From AP-15 sp963702685 (GTDB lineage Bacteria; Pseudomonadota; Alphaproteobacteria; ATCC43930; CGMCC-115725), in assembly GCA_963702685.1 (NCBI GenBank), contig CAVPDQ010000008.1:309171-373170 (forward strand): a stretch of 64,000 nt of DNA, given 5' to 3'. Below are positions 1-11,441 of this stretch, piece after piece. The notes under the pieces are model-generated. The model searched no databases. It was not told where the DNA came from and was given only the letters and a program-made list of their open reading frames with translations. Within the stretch, counting starts at the first letter, position 1. Every line of letters begins with the position of its first letter. Position numbers and translations under genes: made by a program.

Positions 1-435
1 CAGCAGGCGGCTTTTACCGCCCGCGCGGCGCGCCTCCCGAATATCCGCGCGATCACCTTCGATGCCCGGCTCGAAGCGCTGATGGCGCGTGCCGCCGGCG
101 TCGTCGCAATGGGCGGCTACAATACGTTTTGCGAAATCCTGTCCTTTGACAAACGGGCGCTGATCGTGCCGCGCACCGTGCCGCGGCTGGAGCAGCAGAT
201 CAGGATCGAGCGCGCCGCCGCGCTCGGCCTCGTTGCCATGCTGTCCGAAGAGGAGGGGCGCGACCCGCGGGTGATGGCGGCGGCGCTGCGCCGGCTGACC
301 CGGCAGCCGGTGCCGTCGAGCGTGATCATCCCGGGCTTGCTCGACGGCATGCAAAACGTCAACCGGCTCGCCGGCAAATGGCTCGGGCGCGGGCGCAGCC
401 TGCGTCCCGCCGCCGGAGCGCGATTGCGCGCCTGA
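1..435 (+). CDS. Glycosyltransferase, C-terminal part (5' end outside window)
   Basis: The reading frame is open from base 1, so the gene starts upstream of the window; 144 codons remain. The segment GGYNTFCEILSFDKRALIVPR-like (residues about 38-57 of the visible part) matches the C-terminal nucleotide-sugar binding region of MurG-like transferases of the COG4671 type, and the same region recurs in the gene at 2828-4009 (SQAGYNTVLDIL). It ends 3 bases before the next glycosyltransferase, so it is the visible head of a polysaccharide operon. Role inferred: transfer of a sugar from an activated donor during surface or exopolysaccharide synthesis. The substrate cannot be told from sequence. Confidence 0.75.
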   Translation, partial: QQAAFTARAARLPNIRAITFDARLEALMARAAGVVAMGGYNTFCEILSFDKRALIVPRTVPRLEQQIRIERAAALGLVAMLSEEEGRDPRVMAAALRRLTRQPVPSSVIIPGLLDGMQNVNRLAGKWLGRGRSLRPAAGARLRA

Positions 436-438
436 CCC

Positions 439-1731
439 GTGCCGGACTCGCTGGCGGCGCGCGGCGCAGGACGGGTCGCGTTTGTCCTCAAGGGGTATCC
501 GCGGCTGTCGGAAACCTTTATCGCGCAGGAGATCCTGGCGCTCGAGCGGCGCGGCCTCGACATCCTGATCGTCTCGTTGCGCCAGCCGACCGACCGGGCG
601 GCGCACCCCGTGCACCGCCAGATCGCGGCGGCGCTGCTCTATCTGCCGGAATACCTCTATCGGGAGCCGCGCCGGGTGGGGCGGGGCTGGCGGCGCGCGC
701 GGCGGCGAGCCGGCTATCGCCGGGCATGGCGCATCTGGCTCGCCGATCTCTGGCGCGACCCGACCCCGAACCGGGTGCGCCGCTTTGGCCAGGCGCTGGT
801 GCTGGCGGCCGAGCTGCCGGCCGATATCGGCCATCTCCATGCCCATTTTTTGCATACGCCGGCCTCGGTCGCGCGTTATGCGGCGCTGATCTGCGGGCTC
901 GACTGGACGGTGTCGGCGCACGCCAAGGACATCTGGACCACACCCGGCTGGGACAAGGCGGAAAAGCTCGGATCGGCGGCGTGGGCGGTGACCTGCACCC
1001 GCGCCGGCCACGCCGATCTCGCTGCCCTGGCGCCGGACCCGAGCCGCGTCGGCCTCGTCTATCACGGGCTCGATCTCGAGCGGTTTCCACCGCCGCCGCC
1101 GCGACCGCCGCGCGGCGACGGCAGCGATCCGCAGCGCCCGGTGGTGCTGCTGTCGGTCGGCCGTGCGGTCGCCAAAAAAGGCTATGACGATCTGCTCCAG
1201 GCGTTGGCGCTGCTGCCTGACGGGCTCGCCTGGCGCCTCGTCCATATCGGCGGCGGCGGGCTGGCGGCGGCGTTGCGGCGCCGGGCCGGCGAGCTGGGCT
1301 TGGCGCAGCGTATCGACTGGCGCGGCGCGTTGCCTCAACCCGAGGTGCTCGATGCCTATCGCGCCGCCGACCTGTTTGTGCTCGCCGCCAAGATCGGGCC
1401 CGACGGCGACCGCGACGGCCTGCCCAATGTGCTGATGGAGGCGCAGAGCCAGCGCCTCGCCTGCATTGCGACGTGGGTGTCGGGGATCCCCGAGCTGATC
1501 GAGGATGGCGCGACCGGCGTCCTCCTCCCGCCGGCCGACCCGCCCGCACTCGCCGCAGCGCTCGAAAGCCTGATCCGCGACCCGGTCCGGCGCGCCGCTC
1601 TCGGGCTCGCCGGCGAGCGGCGGGTGCGCACCGCCTTTGCGATAGAACGCGGCATCGACGCGCTCGCCCGCCGCTTTGGCTTGCCGGCGGCAACACGCGT
1701 TGGCGCGCCGCAATCGATCGACGCCGGCTGA
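439..1731 (+). CDS. Glycosyltransferase family 4 protein
   Basis: 430 residues, GTG start 3 bases after the previous stop. The N-terminal half has FVLKGYPRLSETFIAQEI, the usual opening of GT4 enzymes of exopolysaccharide clusters, and HLHAHFLHTPASVA around residues 133-146. The C-terminal half has the donor-binding part: LSVGRAVAKKGYDDLLQAL (residues about 238-256) and a DGLPNVLMEAQ segment (about 325-335) holding the EX7E-type glutamates. This is a GT-B retaining transferase in outline. It is probably cytoplasmic or loosely membrane-associated, and co-transcribed with the flanking transferases. Donor and acceptor are unknown. Confidence 0.85.
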   Translation: MPDSLAARGAGRVAFVLKGYPRLSETFIAQEILALERRGLDILIVSLRQPTDRAAHPVHRQIAAALLYLPEYLYREPRRVGRGWRRARRRAGYRRAWRIWLADLWRDPTPNRVRRFGQALVLAAELPADIGHLHAHFLHTPASVARYAALICGLDWTVSAHAKDIWTTPGWDKAEKLGSAAWAVTCTRAGHADLAALAPDPSRVGLVYHGLDLERFPPPPPRPPRGDGSDPQRPVVLLSVGRAVAKKGYDDLLQALALLPDGLAWRLVHIGGGGLAAALRRRAGELGLAQRIDWRGALPQPEVLDAYRAADLFVLAAKIGPDGDRDGLPNVLMEAQSQRLACIATWVSGIPELIEDGATGVLLPPADPPALAAALESLIRDPVRRAALGLAGERRVRTAFAIERGIDALARRFGLPAATRVGAPQSIDAG

Positions 1732-1742
1732 GCCGCGGCTCG

Positions 1743-2849
1743 ATGCGGATCGCGTTTTATGCGCCGCTCAAGCCGCCGGACCATCCGGTGCCGTCGGGCG
1801 ACCGGCGGATGGCGCAGCTGTTTCTGGCCGCGCTCAGAGGGGCCGGTCACGAGCCGGCGCTGGCGGCGCGCCTGCGCAGCTTCGAGGGACCGGGCGACGC
1901 GTTGCGGCAGGAGCGGCTGGAGGCGCTCGGGCGCAAGCTCGCGCTGCGGTATCTGCGCCAGTGCCGCGCCGCGCCGCAGGCGGCACCCGAGCTGTGGTTC
2001 ACCTACCACCTCTACCACAAGGCGCCCGACTGGCTCGGGCCGACCGTCGCCGCCGGGCTCGGCATTCCCTATGTCGTGGCCGAAGCCTCGTTTGCGCCAA
2101 AGCAGGCCGCCGGGCGCTGGGCCTTGGGGCATCGCGCCGCCGAGCAGGCGATCCGGCAGGCCGCCCTGGTCATCGGCCTCAACCCCGCCGATCGCGGCTG
2201 CGTCCTGCCGCTGCTGCGCTGCGCGGCGCAATGGGTGGCGATGACGCCGTTTCTCGACGCCCGCTCGCTGCCGGTGCGGGCGGGGTCCGGGGCCGGCGCG
2301 CCGCGGCTGATCGCCGTCGCGATGATGCGGCAGGGCGACAAGCTCGCCTCCTATCGCGTTCTCGGCGACGCCTTGTCTCGGCTCGGCGATCTCCCTTGGT
2401 CGCTGGAGGTGGTCGGCGATGGGGCGGCGCGGCCCGATGTCGAGCGGGCGCTGGCGCCGCTCGGCAATCGTGTGCGGTGGTCGGGCGCGCTCGACGCCGA
2501 TCATGTCGCCCGGCGGCTCGCGGCGGCCGATCTCTGCGTTTGGCCGGCGGTCAACGAGGCCTTTGGCATGGCCTTGCTCGAAGCCCAGGCGGTGGGGCTG
2601 CCGGTGGTGGCGGGGTTGGCGGGCGGGGTCGGCGAGGTCGTTGCGAGCGGGCTGACGGGGCTCCTTGTCGCGCCGGGCGACCCGGTGGCGTTCGCCGCCG
2701 CGGTGCGCGAGCTGCTGGCCGACCGCGAGCGGCTCGCCGCCTTTGGCGCCGCGGCGCGGCGGCGCGTGCTGGCCCGCCACGATCTTGCTGTCGCCGCCCG
2801 CCGGCTCGACGAAATCTTCGACGGCTTATGCCGGCGGCAGGCGGCGTGA
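1743..2849 (+). CDS. Glycosyltransferase family 4 protein
   Basis: 368 residues from ATG 1743, 11 bases after the previous stop; an open frame upstream of 1743 exists only as a shadow of the preceding gene. Begins MRIAFYAPLKPPDHPVPSGD, typical of GT4 proteins that synthesise surface glycans. The C-terminal donor site includes VVGDGAARPDVERAL, and NEAFGMALLEAQAVGLPVVA (residues about 276-295), which carries the EX7E motif. The 3' end overlaps the next gene by 22 bases, showing tight operon structure. Function beyond sugar transfer is not resolved. Confidence 0.85.
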   Translation: MRIAFYAPLKPPDHPVPSGDRRMAQLFLAALRGAGHEPALAARLRSFEGPGDALRQERLEALGRKLALRYLRQCRAAPQAAPELWFTYHLYHKAPDWLGPTVAAGLGIPYVVAEASFAPKQAAGRWALGHRAAEQAIRQAALVIGLNPADRGCVLPLLRCAAQWVAMTPFLDARSLPVRAGSGAGAPRLIAVAMMRQGDKLASYRVLGDALSRLGDLPWSLEVVGDGAARPDVERALAPLGNRVRWSGALDADHVARRLAAADLCVWPAVNEAFGMALLEAQAVGLPVVAGLAGGVGEVVASGLTGLLVAPGDPVAFAAAVRELLADRERLAAFGAAARRRVLARHDLAVAARRLDEIFDGLCRRQAA

Positions 2850-4009
2850 CCCCATCGGTCCTGCTCTACGTCCAGCATCTGCTCGGGATCGGGCATGCCC
2901 GGCGCGCCATGCATCTGGCCGCGGCCATGCGGTCCGAGGGGATGGCGGTGACCGTCGTTGCAGGCGGCGAGCCGGTGCCGTCCTTTGGTATCCCGGATGC
3001 GGCCCTGGTCCAGCTGCCGCCGATCCGGGCGCGCGATGCGGGGTTCAGGGAATTGGTCGATGAAGCCGGCGCCCCGGTGACCGACCGGCTGCGCGAGACG
3101 CGGCGTGAGGCGCTGCTCGCCGCGTTTGCCGCGGCGCGGCCCGATGCGCTGATGCTGGAGGCGTTTCCGTTTGGCCGGCGCGCTTTTCGCTTTGAGCTCG
3201 ACCCGCTGATTGAAGCGGCGCGCCGGCGCGAGCCGCCCGCCCTCGTCTTGTGCTCGCTGCGCGATATCGTCGTGCTGCCGGAGGATCCGCGCCGCCAGCG
3301 CGACATCCTCGATCGGGTGCGCGCCGATTTCGATGCGGTGCTGGTGCATGGCGACCCGAGCCTCGTCCGGCTCGACGAAAGCTTTCCGCCCGCGGCGCAG
3401 CTCGGAGAGCGCCTGATCTATACCGGCTATGTCGCCGCCTCCGACCAAACGGCGGAAGCCGCCGCGGGCGCCGGCGAGGTCCTGGTGTCGGCCGGCGGCG
3501 GCGCGGTCGGCGGCAAATTGCTGGCAGCGGCGCTCGAAGCCCGGCGCCGGGGCTGCCTCGCCGATGTGCCGTGGCGGCTCCTCGCCGGCCCCAACCTGCC
3601 GCAATCCGAATATTCAGCGCTGGCGCAAGGCTTGCCCGACCGCGTCATGCTCGAACGCTATCGCGCCGACTTCCCTGACATGCTGCGGCATTGCCGGGTT
3701 TCGATCAGCCAGGCCGGGTACAACACCGTGCTCGACATTCTCGCCGCCCGTTGCCCCGCGGTGCTGGTGCCGTTTGCCGCCGAGCGCGAGACCGAGCAAG
3801 AGCTGCGCGCCGAAAAGCTCGCCGGGCGCGGCGTCGTCGAGCTCGTCGCCGAGCGCGAGCTCACCGCCGCCCGGCTCGCCGCCGCGGTCGAGCGCAGCCT
3901 CGGCCGGCGCCCGCCAATGCTCGCCATCGACACCGCCGGGGCCCCGCGCAGCGCGCGGATCGTGGCGCGGCTGATCGCCGGGCGCGCGGCGGCGTTCGGA
4001 ATTTTGTAA
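2828..4009 (+). CDS. MurG-like glycosyltransferase (COG4671 type)
   Basis: 393 residues from ATG 2828; a GTG nine codons into the frame is an alternative start that would remove most of the 22-base overlap with the upstream gene. The N-terminus VLLYVQHLLGIGHARRAMHL is the glycine-rich acceptor-side loop of MurG-like transferases. ISQAGYNTVLDILAARCPAV (residues about 291-310) is the C-terminal donor site. It resembles the truncated gene at the window start, so the cluster holds two COG4671-type transferases around two GT4 enzymes. Probably a cytoplasmic-face membrane enzyme acting on a lipid-linked or polysaccharide acceptor. Confidence 0.8.
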   Translation: MPAAGGVTPSVLLYVQHLLGIGHARRAMHLAAAMRSEGMAVTVVAGGEPVPSFGIPDAALVQLPPIRARDAGFRELVDEAGAPVTDRLRETRREALLAAFAAARPDALMLEAFPFGRRAFRFELDPLIEAARRREPPALVLCSLRDIVVLPEDPRRQRDILDRVRADFDAVLVHGDPSLVRLDESFPPAAQLGERLIYTGYVAASDQTAEAAAGAGEVLVSAGGGAVGGKLLAAALEARRRGCLADVPWRLLAGPNLPQSEYSALAQGLPDRVMLERYRADFPDMLRHCRVSISQAGYNTVLDILAARCPAVLVPFAAERETEQELRAEKLAGRGVVELVAERELTAARLAAAVERSLGRRPPMLAIDTAGAPRSARIVARLIAGRAAAFGIL

Positions 4010-4037
4010 CGCGGGCGAGTGATTGTATGATCGGTCG

Positions 4038-4847
4038 ATGACCGATTTGCCGCGCGACACCGAGACGCCGGTCGCGAGCGCGGGGTGGCGCGATCTGGAA
4101 GAGGAGCTCGAGCTCTGGGAGGAAACCGGCCGGATGGCCACCTTGTGGTGGCGCGACGACGATGCGGCGGCGGCGAGCGAGCGGCTCGACCGGTTGCTGG
4201 CGCTCGCCGGGGGCGTGCCGTTGGCGCTCGCCGTGATCCCGGCGGCGGCGGAGCCCGGCCTCGCTCGGCGGCTTGCCGAGATGCCGTCGGTTGCGGTGCT
4301 GCAGCATGGCTGGCGTCATCTCAACCACGCCGTGGACCGCAAAAAAAGCGAGTTTCCGCCGGGCCGCCAGCGCGCTGCGGTCGCTGCCGATCTCGGCGCC
4401 GGCCGGATGCGGCTCGGCCAGCTCTTCGGCGCGACCGCGCTCGCGGTCCTGGCGCCGCCCTGGAACCGATTCGACGATGCCTTTTTGCCGGTCCTCGCCG
4501 ATTACGGCATCGGCGCGCTCTCCCGGATCAAGGCGAGGCGGACGGCATGGCCGGCGCCGGATGTGTTCGAGGCCAATGTTCACGTCGATCTCGTCGCGTG
4601 GCGCGGCGATCGCGGATTTGTCGGCGAGGGAGCGGCGCTTGCCGGCATTGTCGGGCATTTGCGCGGGCGCCGGCGGGGTCGCTGCGACCCCGGCGAGCCG
4701 ACTGGAATTTTGACCCACCATCTGGTGCAGGACGAGAGGGCCGAGGCGTTTCTTGCCCGGCTCGTGGCGGTGACCAGCACCTGTCCGGCGGCGCGGTGGC
4801 TCGATGCGCGCGCCGTGTTCGGCGCCGCGGATGGCGGCTGCGCATGA
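4038..4847 (+). CDS. Polysaccharide deacetylase family protein
   Basis: 269 residues from ATG 4038. The fold is the NodB-like deacetylase type in divergent form: TLWWRDDDAAAASERLDRLL (residues about 35-54) holds the metal-binding aspartates, QHGWRHLNHA (about 94-103) the histidine pair, and APPWNRFDDAFL (about 139-150) the P-P-W-N-R motif. It follows four glycosyltransferases and overlaps the next gene by 4 bases (ATGA). Inferred role: removal of N-acetyl groups from the polysaccharide made by this cluster. No signal peptide is visible, so a cytoplasmic or lipid-intermediate substrate is possible. Confidence 0.75.
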   Translation: MTDLPRDTETPVASAGWRDLEEELELWEETGRMATLWWRDDDAAAASERLDRLLALAGGVPLALAVIPAAAEPGLARRLAEMPSVAVLQHGWRHLNHAVDRKKSEFPPGRQRAAVAADLGAGRMRLGQLFGATALAVLAPPWNRFDDAFLPVLADYGIGALSRIKARRTAWPAPDVFEANVHVDLVAWRGDRGFVGEGAALAGIVGHLRGRRRGRCDPGEPTGILTHHLVQDERAEAFLARLVAVTSTCPAARWLDARAVFGAADGGCA

Positions 4848-5319
4848 GCCAGCATGCCTATCCGAGCTCGGCGATGATCGGCGATTACGCGCGCGCCGCG
4901 GCCGGTCTGCTGCCGAGCGCGGCGATCCTGGCGACGATGCCGCTGGCATCGCCCGCCGCCGCCGTGCTGGCGGCGCTGACCGCGCTCTTCGGGGTGTTCG
5001 GCCTGCGCACCGCGCTGCGCCACAGCACGCGGCTGGAGCTGAGCGAGACCGGCCTCGTCGCCTCGGGACCGCTCGGCGCGGCGATCCCTTGGGCCGAGCT
5101 CGACCGCATCAAGCTCGCCTATTATTCGACCCGGCGCGACCGCAAAGCGGGCTGGATGCAGCTCGAGTTGCGGGCCGGCCGATCGACGCTGCGCCTCGAC
5201 AGCCGGATCGAGGGGTTTGCCCTCGTGGTCGAGCGGGCGGCCGCGGCGGCGCGGGGTCGCGGCTTGGTCTTGAGCGCGGCGACCACCTCCAATCTCGAAG
5301 CTCTCGGGCGAGGTGCGGT

Positions 5320-5323
<4 letters not shown>
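4844..5323 (+). CDS. Small membrane protein of unknown function
   Basis: 159 residues, ATG overlapping the deacetylase stop by 4 bases and stop overlapping the ABC ATPase start by 4 bases. A hydrophobic stretch at residues about 18-54 (LLPSAAILATMPLASPAAAV and following) can form two membrane helices. The rest (about 58-150) looks like a PH-like or bacterial membrane-flanked beta domain, with LELSETGLVASGPLGAAIPW. I do not recognise the family. Its translational coupling to both sides joins the polysaccharide cluster and the peptide transporter into one transcription unit. Confidence 0.6.
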
Positions 5324-7224
<1,901 letters not shown>

Positions 7225-7228
7225 GCGA

Positions 7229-9202
7229 GTGGCTGCGGCGCAGGCGCGGCAGGCGGGCTTATGGGCGGCGGTCTGCGCCGCGCTGCTGCTGGCGGTGGCA
7301 GCGGCGGGCGGTGCGCGCGCCGATGGGCTGAAGGAGACGCCGTTTTTTGCCAAAGCGGTGGCAGCCGGCAAATTGCCCAAGGTCGAAGACCGGGTGCCGC
7401 AGGAGCCGGCGGTCGCCCATCCCGACCTCGCCGGCAAGCCGGGCGGCGAATTGCGGATGCTGATGGCCGGGCCAAAGGACACCCGGATGATGGTGGTCTA
7501 CGGCTACGCCCGGCTCGTCGGCTATACGCCCAAGCTCGAATTGCACCCCGATATCGTGAAATCGATCGATGTCCAAGGCGGCCGCATCTTTACCTTTCAT
7601 CTGCGCAAAGGGATGAAATGGTCGGACGGCCAGCCCTTTACCGCCGAAGATTTCCGCTATTGGTTCGAGGACGTGGCGCAGAACCCGCAATTGTCGCCAT
7701 CGGGCCTGCCGGTGACGATGCTGCCGGAGGGCCGGCCGCCGCGCTTCGAAGTGTTGGACGACACGACGGTCCGCTATAGCTGGGAGCACCCGAACCCGCT
7801 GTTTCTGCCCAATATCGCCGGCCCCGATCCGCTCTTTATTTATTGTCCTGCGCATTATCTGAAGCAGTTTCACGAGAAATATGCCGATCCGGCGGCGCTG
7901 AAGGCAATGATAAAAAAGGCCAAGGTGCGCAACTGGTCGGCCTTGCACACCCGCCTCGGCAACATGTACCGCAACGACAACCCCAATCTGCCGTCGCTCG
8001 ATCCCTGGGTCCTGAAGACCAAGCCGCCGGCCGAGCGCGTCGTCTTCGACCGCAACCCCTATTACTATCGGGTGGACGGCAAGGGGCATCAGCTGCCCTA
8101 TATCGACCGCGTCGTCATGAACATGGCCGACAGCAAGATCATTCCGGCCAAGACCGGCGCCGGCGAAAGCGATCTGCAAGGCCGCTATTTGCGTTTCGAC
8201 AACTATACCTTCTTGAAGCAGAGCGAGGCGCGCAACGACTTCCAAGTACGGCTGTGGCGCACCGGCCCGGGCAGCCAGCTGGCGCTTTATCCGAACCTCA
8301 ACGTCAACGATCCGGTGTGGCGCGCGCTGGTGCGCGACGAGCGCTTTCGCCGCGCTTTGTCGCTCGCGGTCGACCGGCACGAGATCAACCAGGTGATCTA
8401 TTTCGGGCTGGCGATCGAGGGCCAGAACACGGTCCTGCCGCTGAGCCCGCTCTACCAGCCGCAATACCGTTCGGCCTGGGCGAGCTACGACATCGCCAAG
8501 GCCAACGATCTGCTCGACCGGATCGGGTTGAAAAAGGGCGGCGGCGGCATCCGCGAGCTGCCCGACGGCCGGCCGATGGACATTATTGTCGAGGATGCCG
8601 GTGAATCGACCGAGCAATCCGATGTGCTCGAGCTGGTCCGCGATTCCTGGCGGCGGATCGGCATTCGCCTCTATGCGAAGCCGTCGCAGCTGACCCTGTT
8701 CCGACGGCGGGTGTTTGCCGGGGAAACCTTGATGTCGATCGACAAGGGCATCGAGAACGGTCTCGCCAATGCGTCCTCCTCGCCCTGGGAGTTCGCGCCG
8801 ACCAGCCAGCAGCAGCTCGAATGGCCGAAATGGGGCCAGTATTACGAGACCAAGGGAAAAGCCGGCGAGGCCCCGGATCTGCCCGCCGCGGTGCGCTTGA
8901 AAGAACTCTACCAGAATTGGCTCGGATCGACCTCGCGCGAGGCGCAGACGCAGATTTGGCACGAAATGCTGCAGAGCTGGGCTGACGAGGTATTTTCGAT
9001 CGGCACCGTCGCCGGGGTGCTGCAACCGGTCGTGGTCAACAACAAATTGCGCAACGTGCCGGAAAAAGGGATCTGGAACTGGGACCCCGGCGCCTATTTC
9101 GGCATCTACAAGCCGGACCAGTTCTGGTTCGACAACAGCGCGGCGCATGTCAAATCGGCATCCGCCGGCGCCGTGCCGCCGAGCGCGACCGCGACCCGCT
9201 GA
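7229..9202 (+). CDS. ABC transporter substrate-binding protein (SBP_bac_5 family)
   Basis: 657 residues from GTG 7229. A signal peptide covers about residues 1-32 (AAVCAALLLAVAAAGGARA before DGLKE). The mature part is a large peptide/nickel-type binding protein: FHLRKGMKWSDGQPFTAEDF (about 113-132) is the family hallmark. At about 600-650 residues it is longer than DppA (about 530), like the YejA-type branch. Periplasmic; captures peptide or opine-like ligands for the permeases that follow 15 bases downstream. The actual ligand is unknown. Confidence 0.9.
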   Translation: MAAAQARQAGLWAAVCAALLLAVAAAGGARADGLKETPFFAKAVAAGKLPKVEDRVPQEPAVAHPDLAGKPGGELRMLMAGPKDTRMMVVYGYARLVGYTPKLELHPDIVKSIDVQGGRIFTFHLRKGMKWSDGQPFTAEDFRYWFEDVAQNPQLSPSGLPVTMLPEGRPPRFEVLDDTTVRYSWEHPNPLFLPNIAGPDPLFIYCPAHYLKQFHEKYADPAALKAMIKKAKVRNWSALHTRLGNMYRNDNPNLPSLDPWVLKTKPPAERVVFDRNPYYYRVDGKGHQLPYIDRVVMNMADSKIIPAKTGAGESDLQGRYLRFDNYTFLKQSEARNDFQVRLWRTGPGSQLALYPNLNVNDPVWRALVRDERFRRALSLAVDRHEINQVIYFGLAIEGQNTVLPLSPLYQPQYRSAWASYDIAKANDLLDRIGLKKGGGGIRELPDGRPMDIIVEDAGESTEQSDVLELVRDSWRRIGIRLYAKPSQLTLFRRRVFAGETLMSIDKGIENGLANASSSPWEFAPTSQQQLEWPKWGQYYETKGKAGEAPDLPAAVRLKELYQNWLGSTSREAQTQIWHEMLQSWADEVFSIGTVAGVLQPVVVNNKLRNVPEKGIWNWDPGAYFGIYKPDQFWFDNSAAHVKSASAGAVPPSATATR

Positions 9203-9217
9203 GAGGCCGAACCGACT

Positions 9218-10216
9218 ATGCTCAACTACATCATCCACCGCCTCCTGATCATGATCCCGACGCTGATCGCGATCAGCGTCGTTATCTTTACGATCATCAA
9301 TCTGCCGCAGGGCAACTACTTCACGACTTACGTTGCCGAATTGCAGGAAACCGGCGAGCCCGCCGACCTCGCCAAGATCCATTTTCTCGAAGTCGAATAC
9401 GGCTTCGACCGGCCGTTGTGGGAGCAATACCTTTATTGGGCAAAGGGGCTGCTGCACGGCGATATGGGTTTTTCTTTTTCGTACAACCTGCCGGTCAACG
9501 AGGTGGTCGGCGACCGGATGCTCCTGACCTTTATCGTTTCGTTTACGACGATCGTCTTTACCTATCTCGTCGCCTTCCCGATCGGGGTTTATTCGGCGAC
9601 CCATCAATATAGCTGGGCCGACCACGTCTTGACCTTGATCGGGTTTCTCGGCCTGGCGACGCCGAGCTTTTTGCTGGCTCTCGTGCTGCTCTATTTGGCG
9701 AACGTCTATTTCGGGATTTCGATCGGCGGCTTGATGGACCCGCGCTACCTCGACAAGCCGTGGACCTGGTCGAAATTCCTGTCGCTGCTCGGGCATTTGT
9801 GGATCCCGGTCATCGTCATCGGCATGGCCGGCACCGCCGGCATGATCCGCCGTCTGCGCGCCAACCTGCTCGACGAATTGCAAAAGCAATATGTCGTGAC
9901 CGCCCGCGCCAAGGGCCTGCCGCCGGTGCGGCTGTTGTTCAAATACCCGCTGCGGATGTCGTTGAACCCGTTTATTTCCGATATCGGCTCGCTGCTGCCG
10001 CAGGTGATTTCCGGGGCGGCGATCGTCTCGGTGGTGATGTCGCTGCCGACCACCGGGCCGATGCTGCTCGAAGCGCTGCGCAGCCAGGACATGTATCTCG
10101 CCGGCTCGTTTCTGATGTTTATGGCGTTTATGACGGTGATCGGCGTGTTTGTTTCCGACATGGCGCTGGCGGTGCTCGACCCGCGCATCCGGCTTCAAGC
10201 CGGGCGGCGGCAATGA
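9218..10216 (+). CDS. ABC transporter permease (DppB type)
   Basis: 332 residues. The N-terminus MLNYIIHRLLIMIPTLIAIS is the first membrane helix shared by DppB/OppB proteins. Further helices surround residues about 100-125, 135-165, 190-215, 255-280 and 295-320. The cytoplasmic coupling loop ARAKGLPPVRLLFKYPLR (about 230-247) carries the EAA-like motif that contacts the ATPase. It overlaps the next permease by 4 bases (ATGA). Inner-membrane half of the peptide importer encoded at 5320-11415. Confidence 0.9.
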   Translation: MLNYIIHRLLIMIPTLIAISVVIFTIINLPQGNYFTTYVAELQETGEPADLAKIHFLEVEYGFDRPLWEQYLYWAKGLLHGDMGFSFSYNLPVNEVVGDRMLLTFIVSFTTIVFTYLVAFPIGVYSATHQYSWADHVLTLIGFLGLATPSFLLALVLLYLANVYFGISIGGLMDPRYLDKPWTWSKFLSLLGHLWIPVIVIGMAGTAGMIRRLRANLLDELQKQYVVTARAKGLPPVRLLFKYPLRMSLNPFISDIGSLLPQVISGAAIVSVVMSLPTTGPMLLEALRSQDMYLAGSFLMFMAFMTVIGVFVSDMALAVLDPRIRLQAGRRQ

Positions 10217-11415
10217 GCGGGATCACCTTCGTCCCCGGCGGGACGCCGCCTCCGGCGGAAGGCGCGCCGTTGCCGCACTACGTCTCGGACGCCCCGTTCG
10301 ACCCTTACCTCGTCGAGCGGATGACGGCGGCGCAAGAGCGCTTCTACATGGCGTCCGAGTGGCGGATGGTGTGGTGGAAATTGCGCCGCCACCGGGTCGC
10401 CGTCGTTGCCGGGGCGATCCTCCTCGTCATGTATGCGTCGATCCTGATCAGCGAGTTTCTCGCCCCCTACCCGCTCGACGCCCGCAACACCGACTTTATC
10501 TACGCGCCGCCGATGCGGATCCATATTTTCGACGAGAACGGCCGGCTCACGGCACCCTATGTGCTGGGCTACGATTATCACCTCGATATGAGCCGGCTGG
10601 CCCGGGTCTACACGCCGGACGCGAAAAAGCATCAAACGCTGCGGTTTTTCTGTCATGGCGGCGGATACGATTTCTGGCACGTATTGCCCGGCGATCTGCA
10701 CCTCGCCTGCGCCGCCAAGGGCGGGCAGCTGTTTCTGCTCGGCACCGACCGGCTCGGCCGCGACATGCTTTCGCGCATCCTGTACGGGGCGCGCATCTCG
10801 CTGACGATCGGACTCCTCGGCGTCTCGGTCAGCTTTACCCTCGGCATCCTGATCGGCGGGATCGCCGGCTATTACGGCGGCTGGACCGACATCCTCATTC
10901 AGCGCGGGATCGAGGTCGTCCAGTCCTTCCCGCATCTGCCGCTGTGGATGGCGTTGTCGGCGATCCTGCCGGTCAGCTGGAGCCCGATCCTCGTCTATAT
11001 CGGCATCACCGTGATCCTCGGCATGATCGAGTGGACGCATCTGGCGCGCGCCGTGCGCTCCAAATTGCTGGCCTTGCGCGAGGAGGATTTTTGCACCGCG
11101 GCGGTGCTGATGGGCGCGCGCCCGGCGCGCATCATCGGCCGCCATCTGCTGCCGAGCTTTATGAGCCACCTGATCGCCTCGGCGACCTTGGTGATCCCCA
11201 GCATGATCCTCGGCGAGACCGCGCTCTCGTTCCTCGGCCTCGGCTTGCGCCCGCCGATGACGAGCTGGGGCGTGCTCTTGAACGAGGCCCAGAACATCAA
11301 TGTCGTCGCACTCTACCCGTGGCTGATGCTGCCGGTCGTCGCCGTCATCGTCACGGTGCTCGCCTTCAACTTCTTTGGCGACGGGCTGCGCGACGCCGCC
11401 GATCCCTACCACTGA
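10213..11415 (+). CDS. ABC transporter permease (DppC type)
   Basis: 400 residues from ATG 10213, overlapping the DppB stop. It has a long cytoplasmic N-terminus (about 60 residues), then a helix AVVAGAILLVMYASILISEF. A periplasmic insert of roughly 100 residues (about 85-170) is larger than in E. coli DppC. LFLLGTDRLGRDMLSRILYG (about 175-194) is the signature of the C-type permease, and LMGARPARIIGRHLLPS (about 298-314) is the coupling loop. It closes the transporter operon; 26 bases later the convergent gene ends. Confidence 0.9.
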   Translation: MSGITFVPGGTPPPAEGAPLPHYVSDAPFDPYLVERMTAAQERFYMASEWRMVWWKLRRHRVAVVAGAILLVMYASILISEFLAPYPLDARNTDFIYAPPMRIHIFDENGRLTAPYVLGYDYHLDMSRLARVYTPDAKKHQTLRFFCHGGGYDFWHVLPGDLHLACAAKGGQLFLLGTDRLGRDMLSRILYGARISLTIGLLGVSVSFTLGILIGGIAGYYGGWTDILIQRGIEVVQSFPHLPLWMALSAILPVSWSPILVYIGITVILGMIEWTHLARAVRSKLLALREEDFCTAAVLMGARPARIIGRHLLPSFMSHLIASATLVIPSMILGETALSFLGLGLRPPMTSWGVLLNEAQNINVVALYPWLMLPVVAVIVTVLAFNFFGDGLRDAADPYH

Positions 11416-11441
11416 GCCGCACTCTCAGGCCGCAGCACCAC

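Noticed and set aside
7259..10213. A 984-codon open frame on the minus strand opposite the binding protein and permease
   Set aside because: High-GC shadow frame: low-complexity, histidine- and arginine-rich translation with no family resemblance, opposite clearly real genes.
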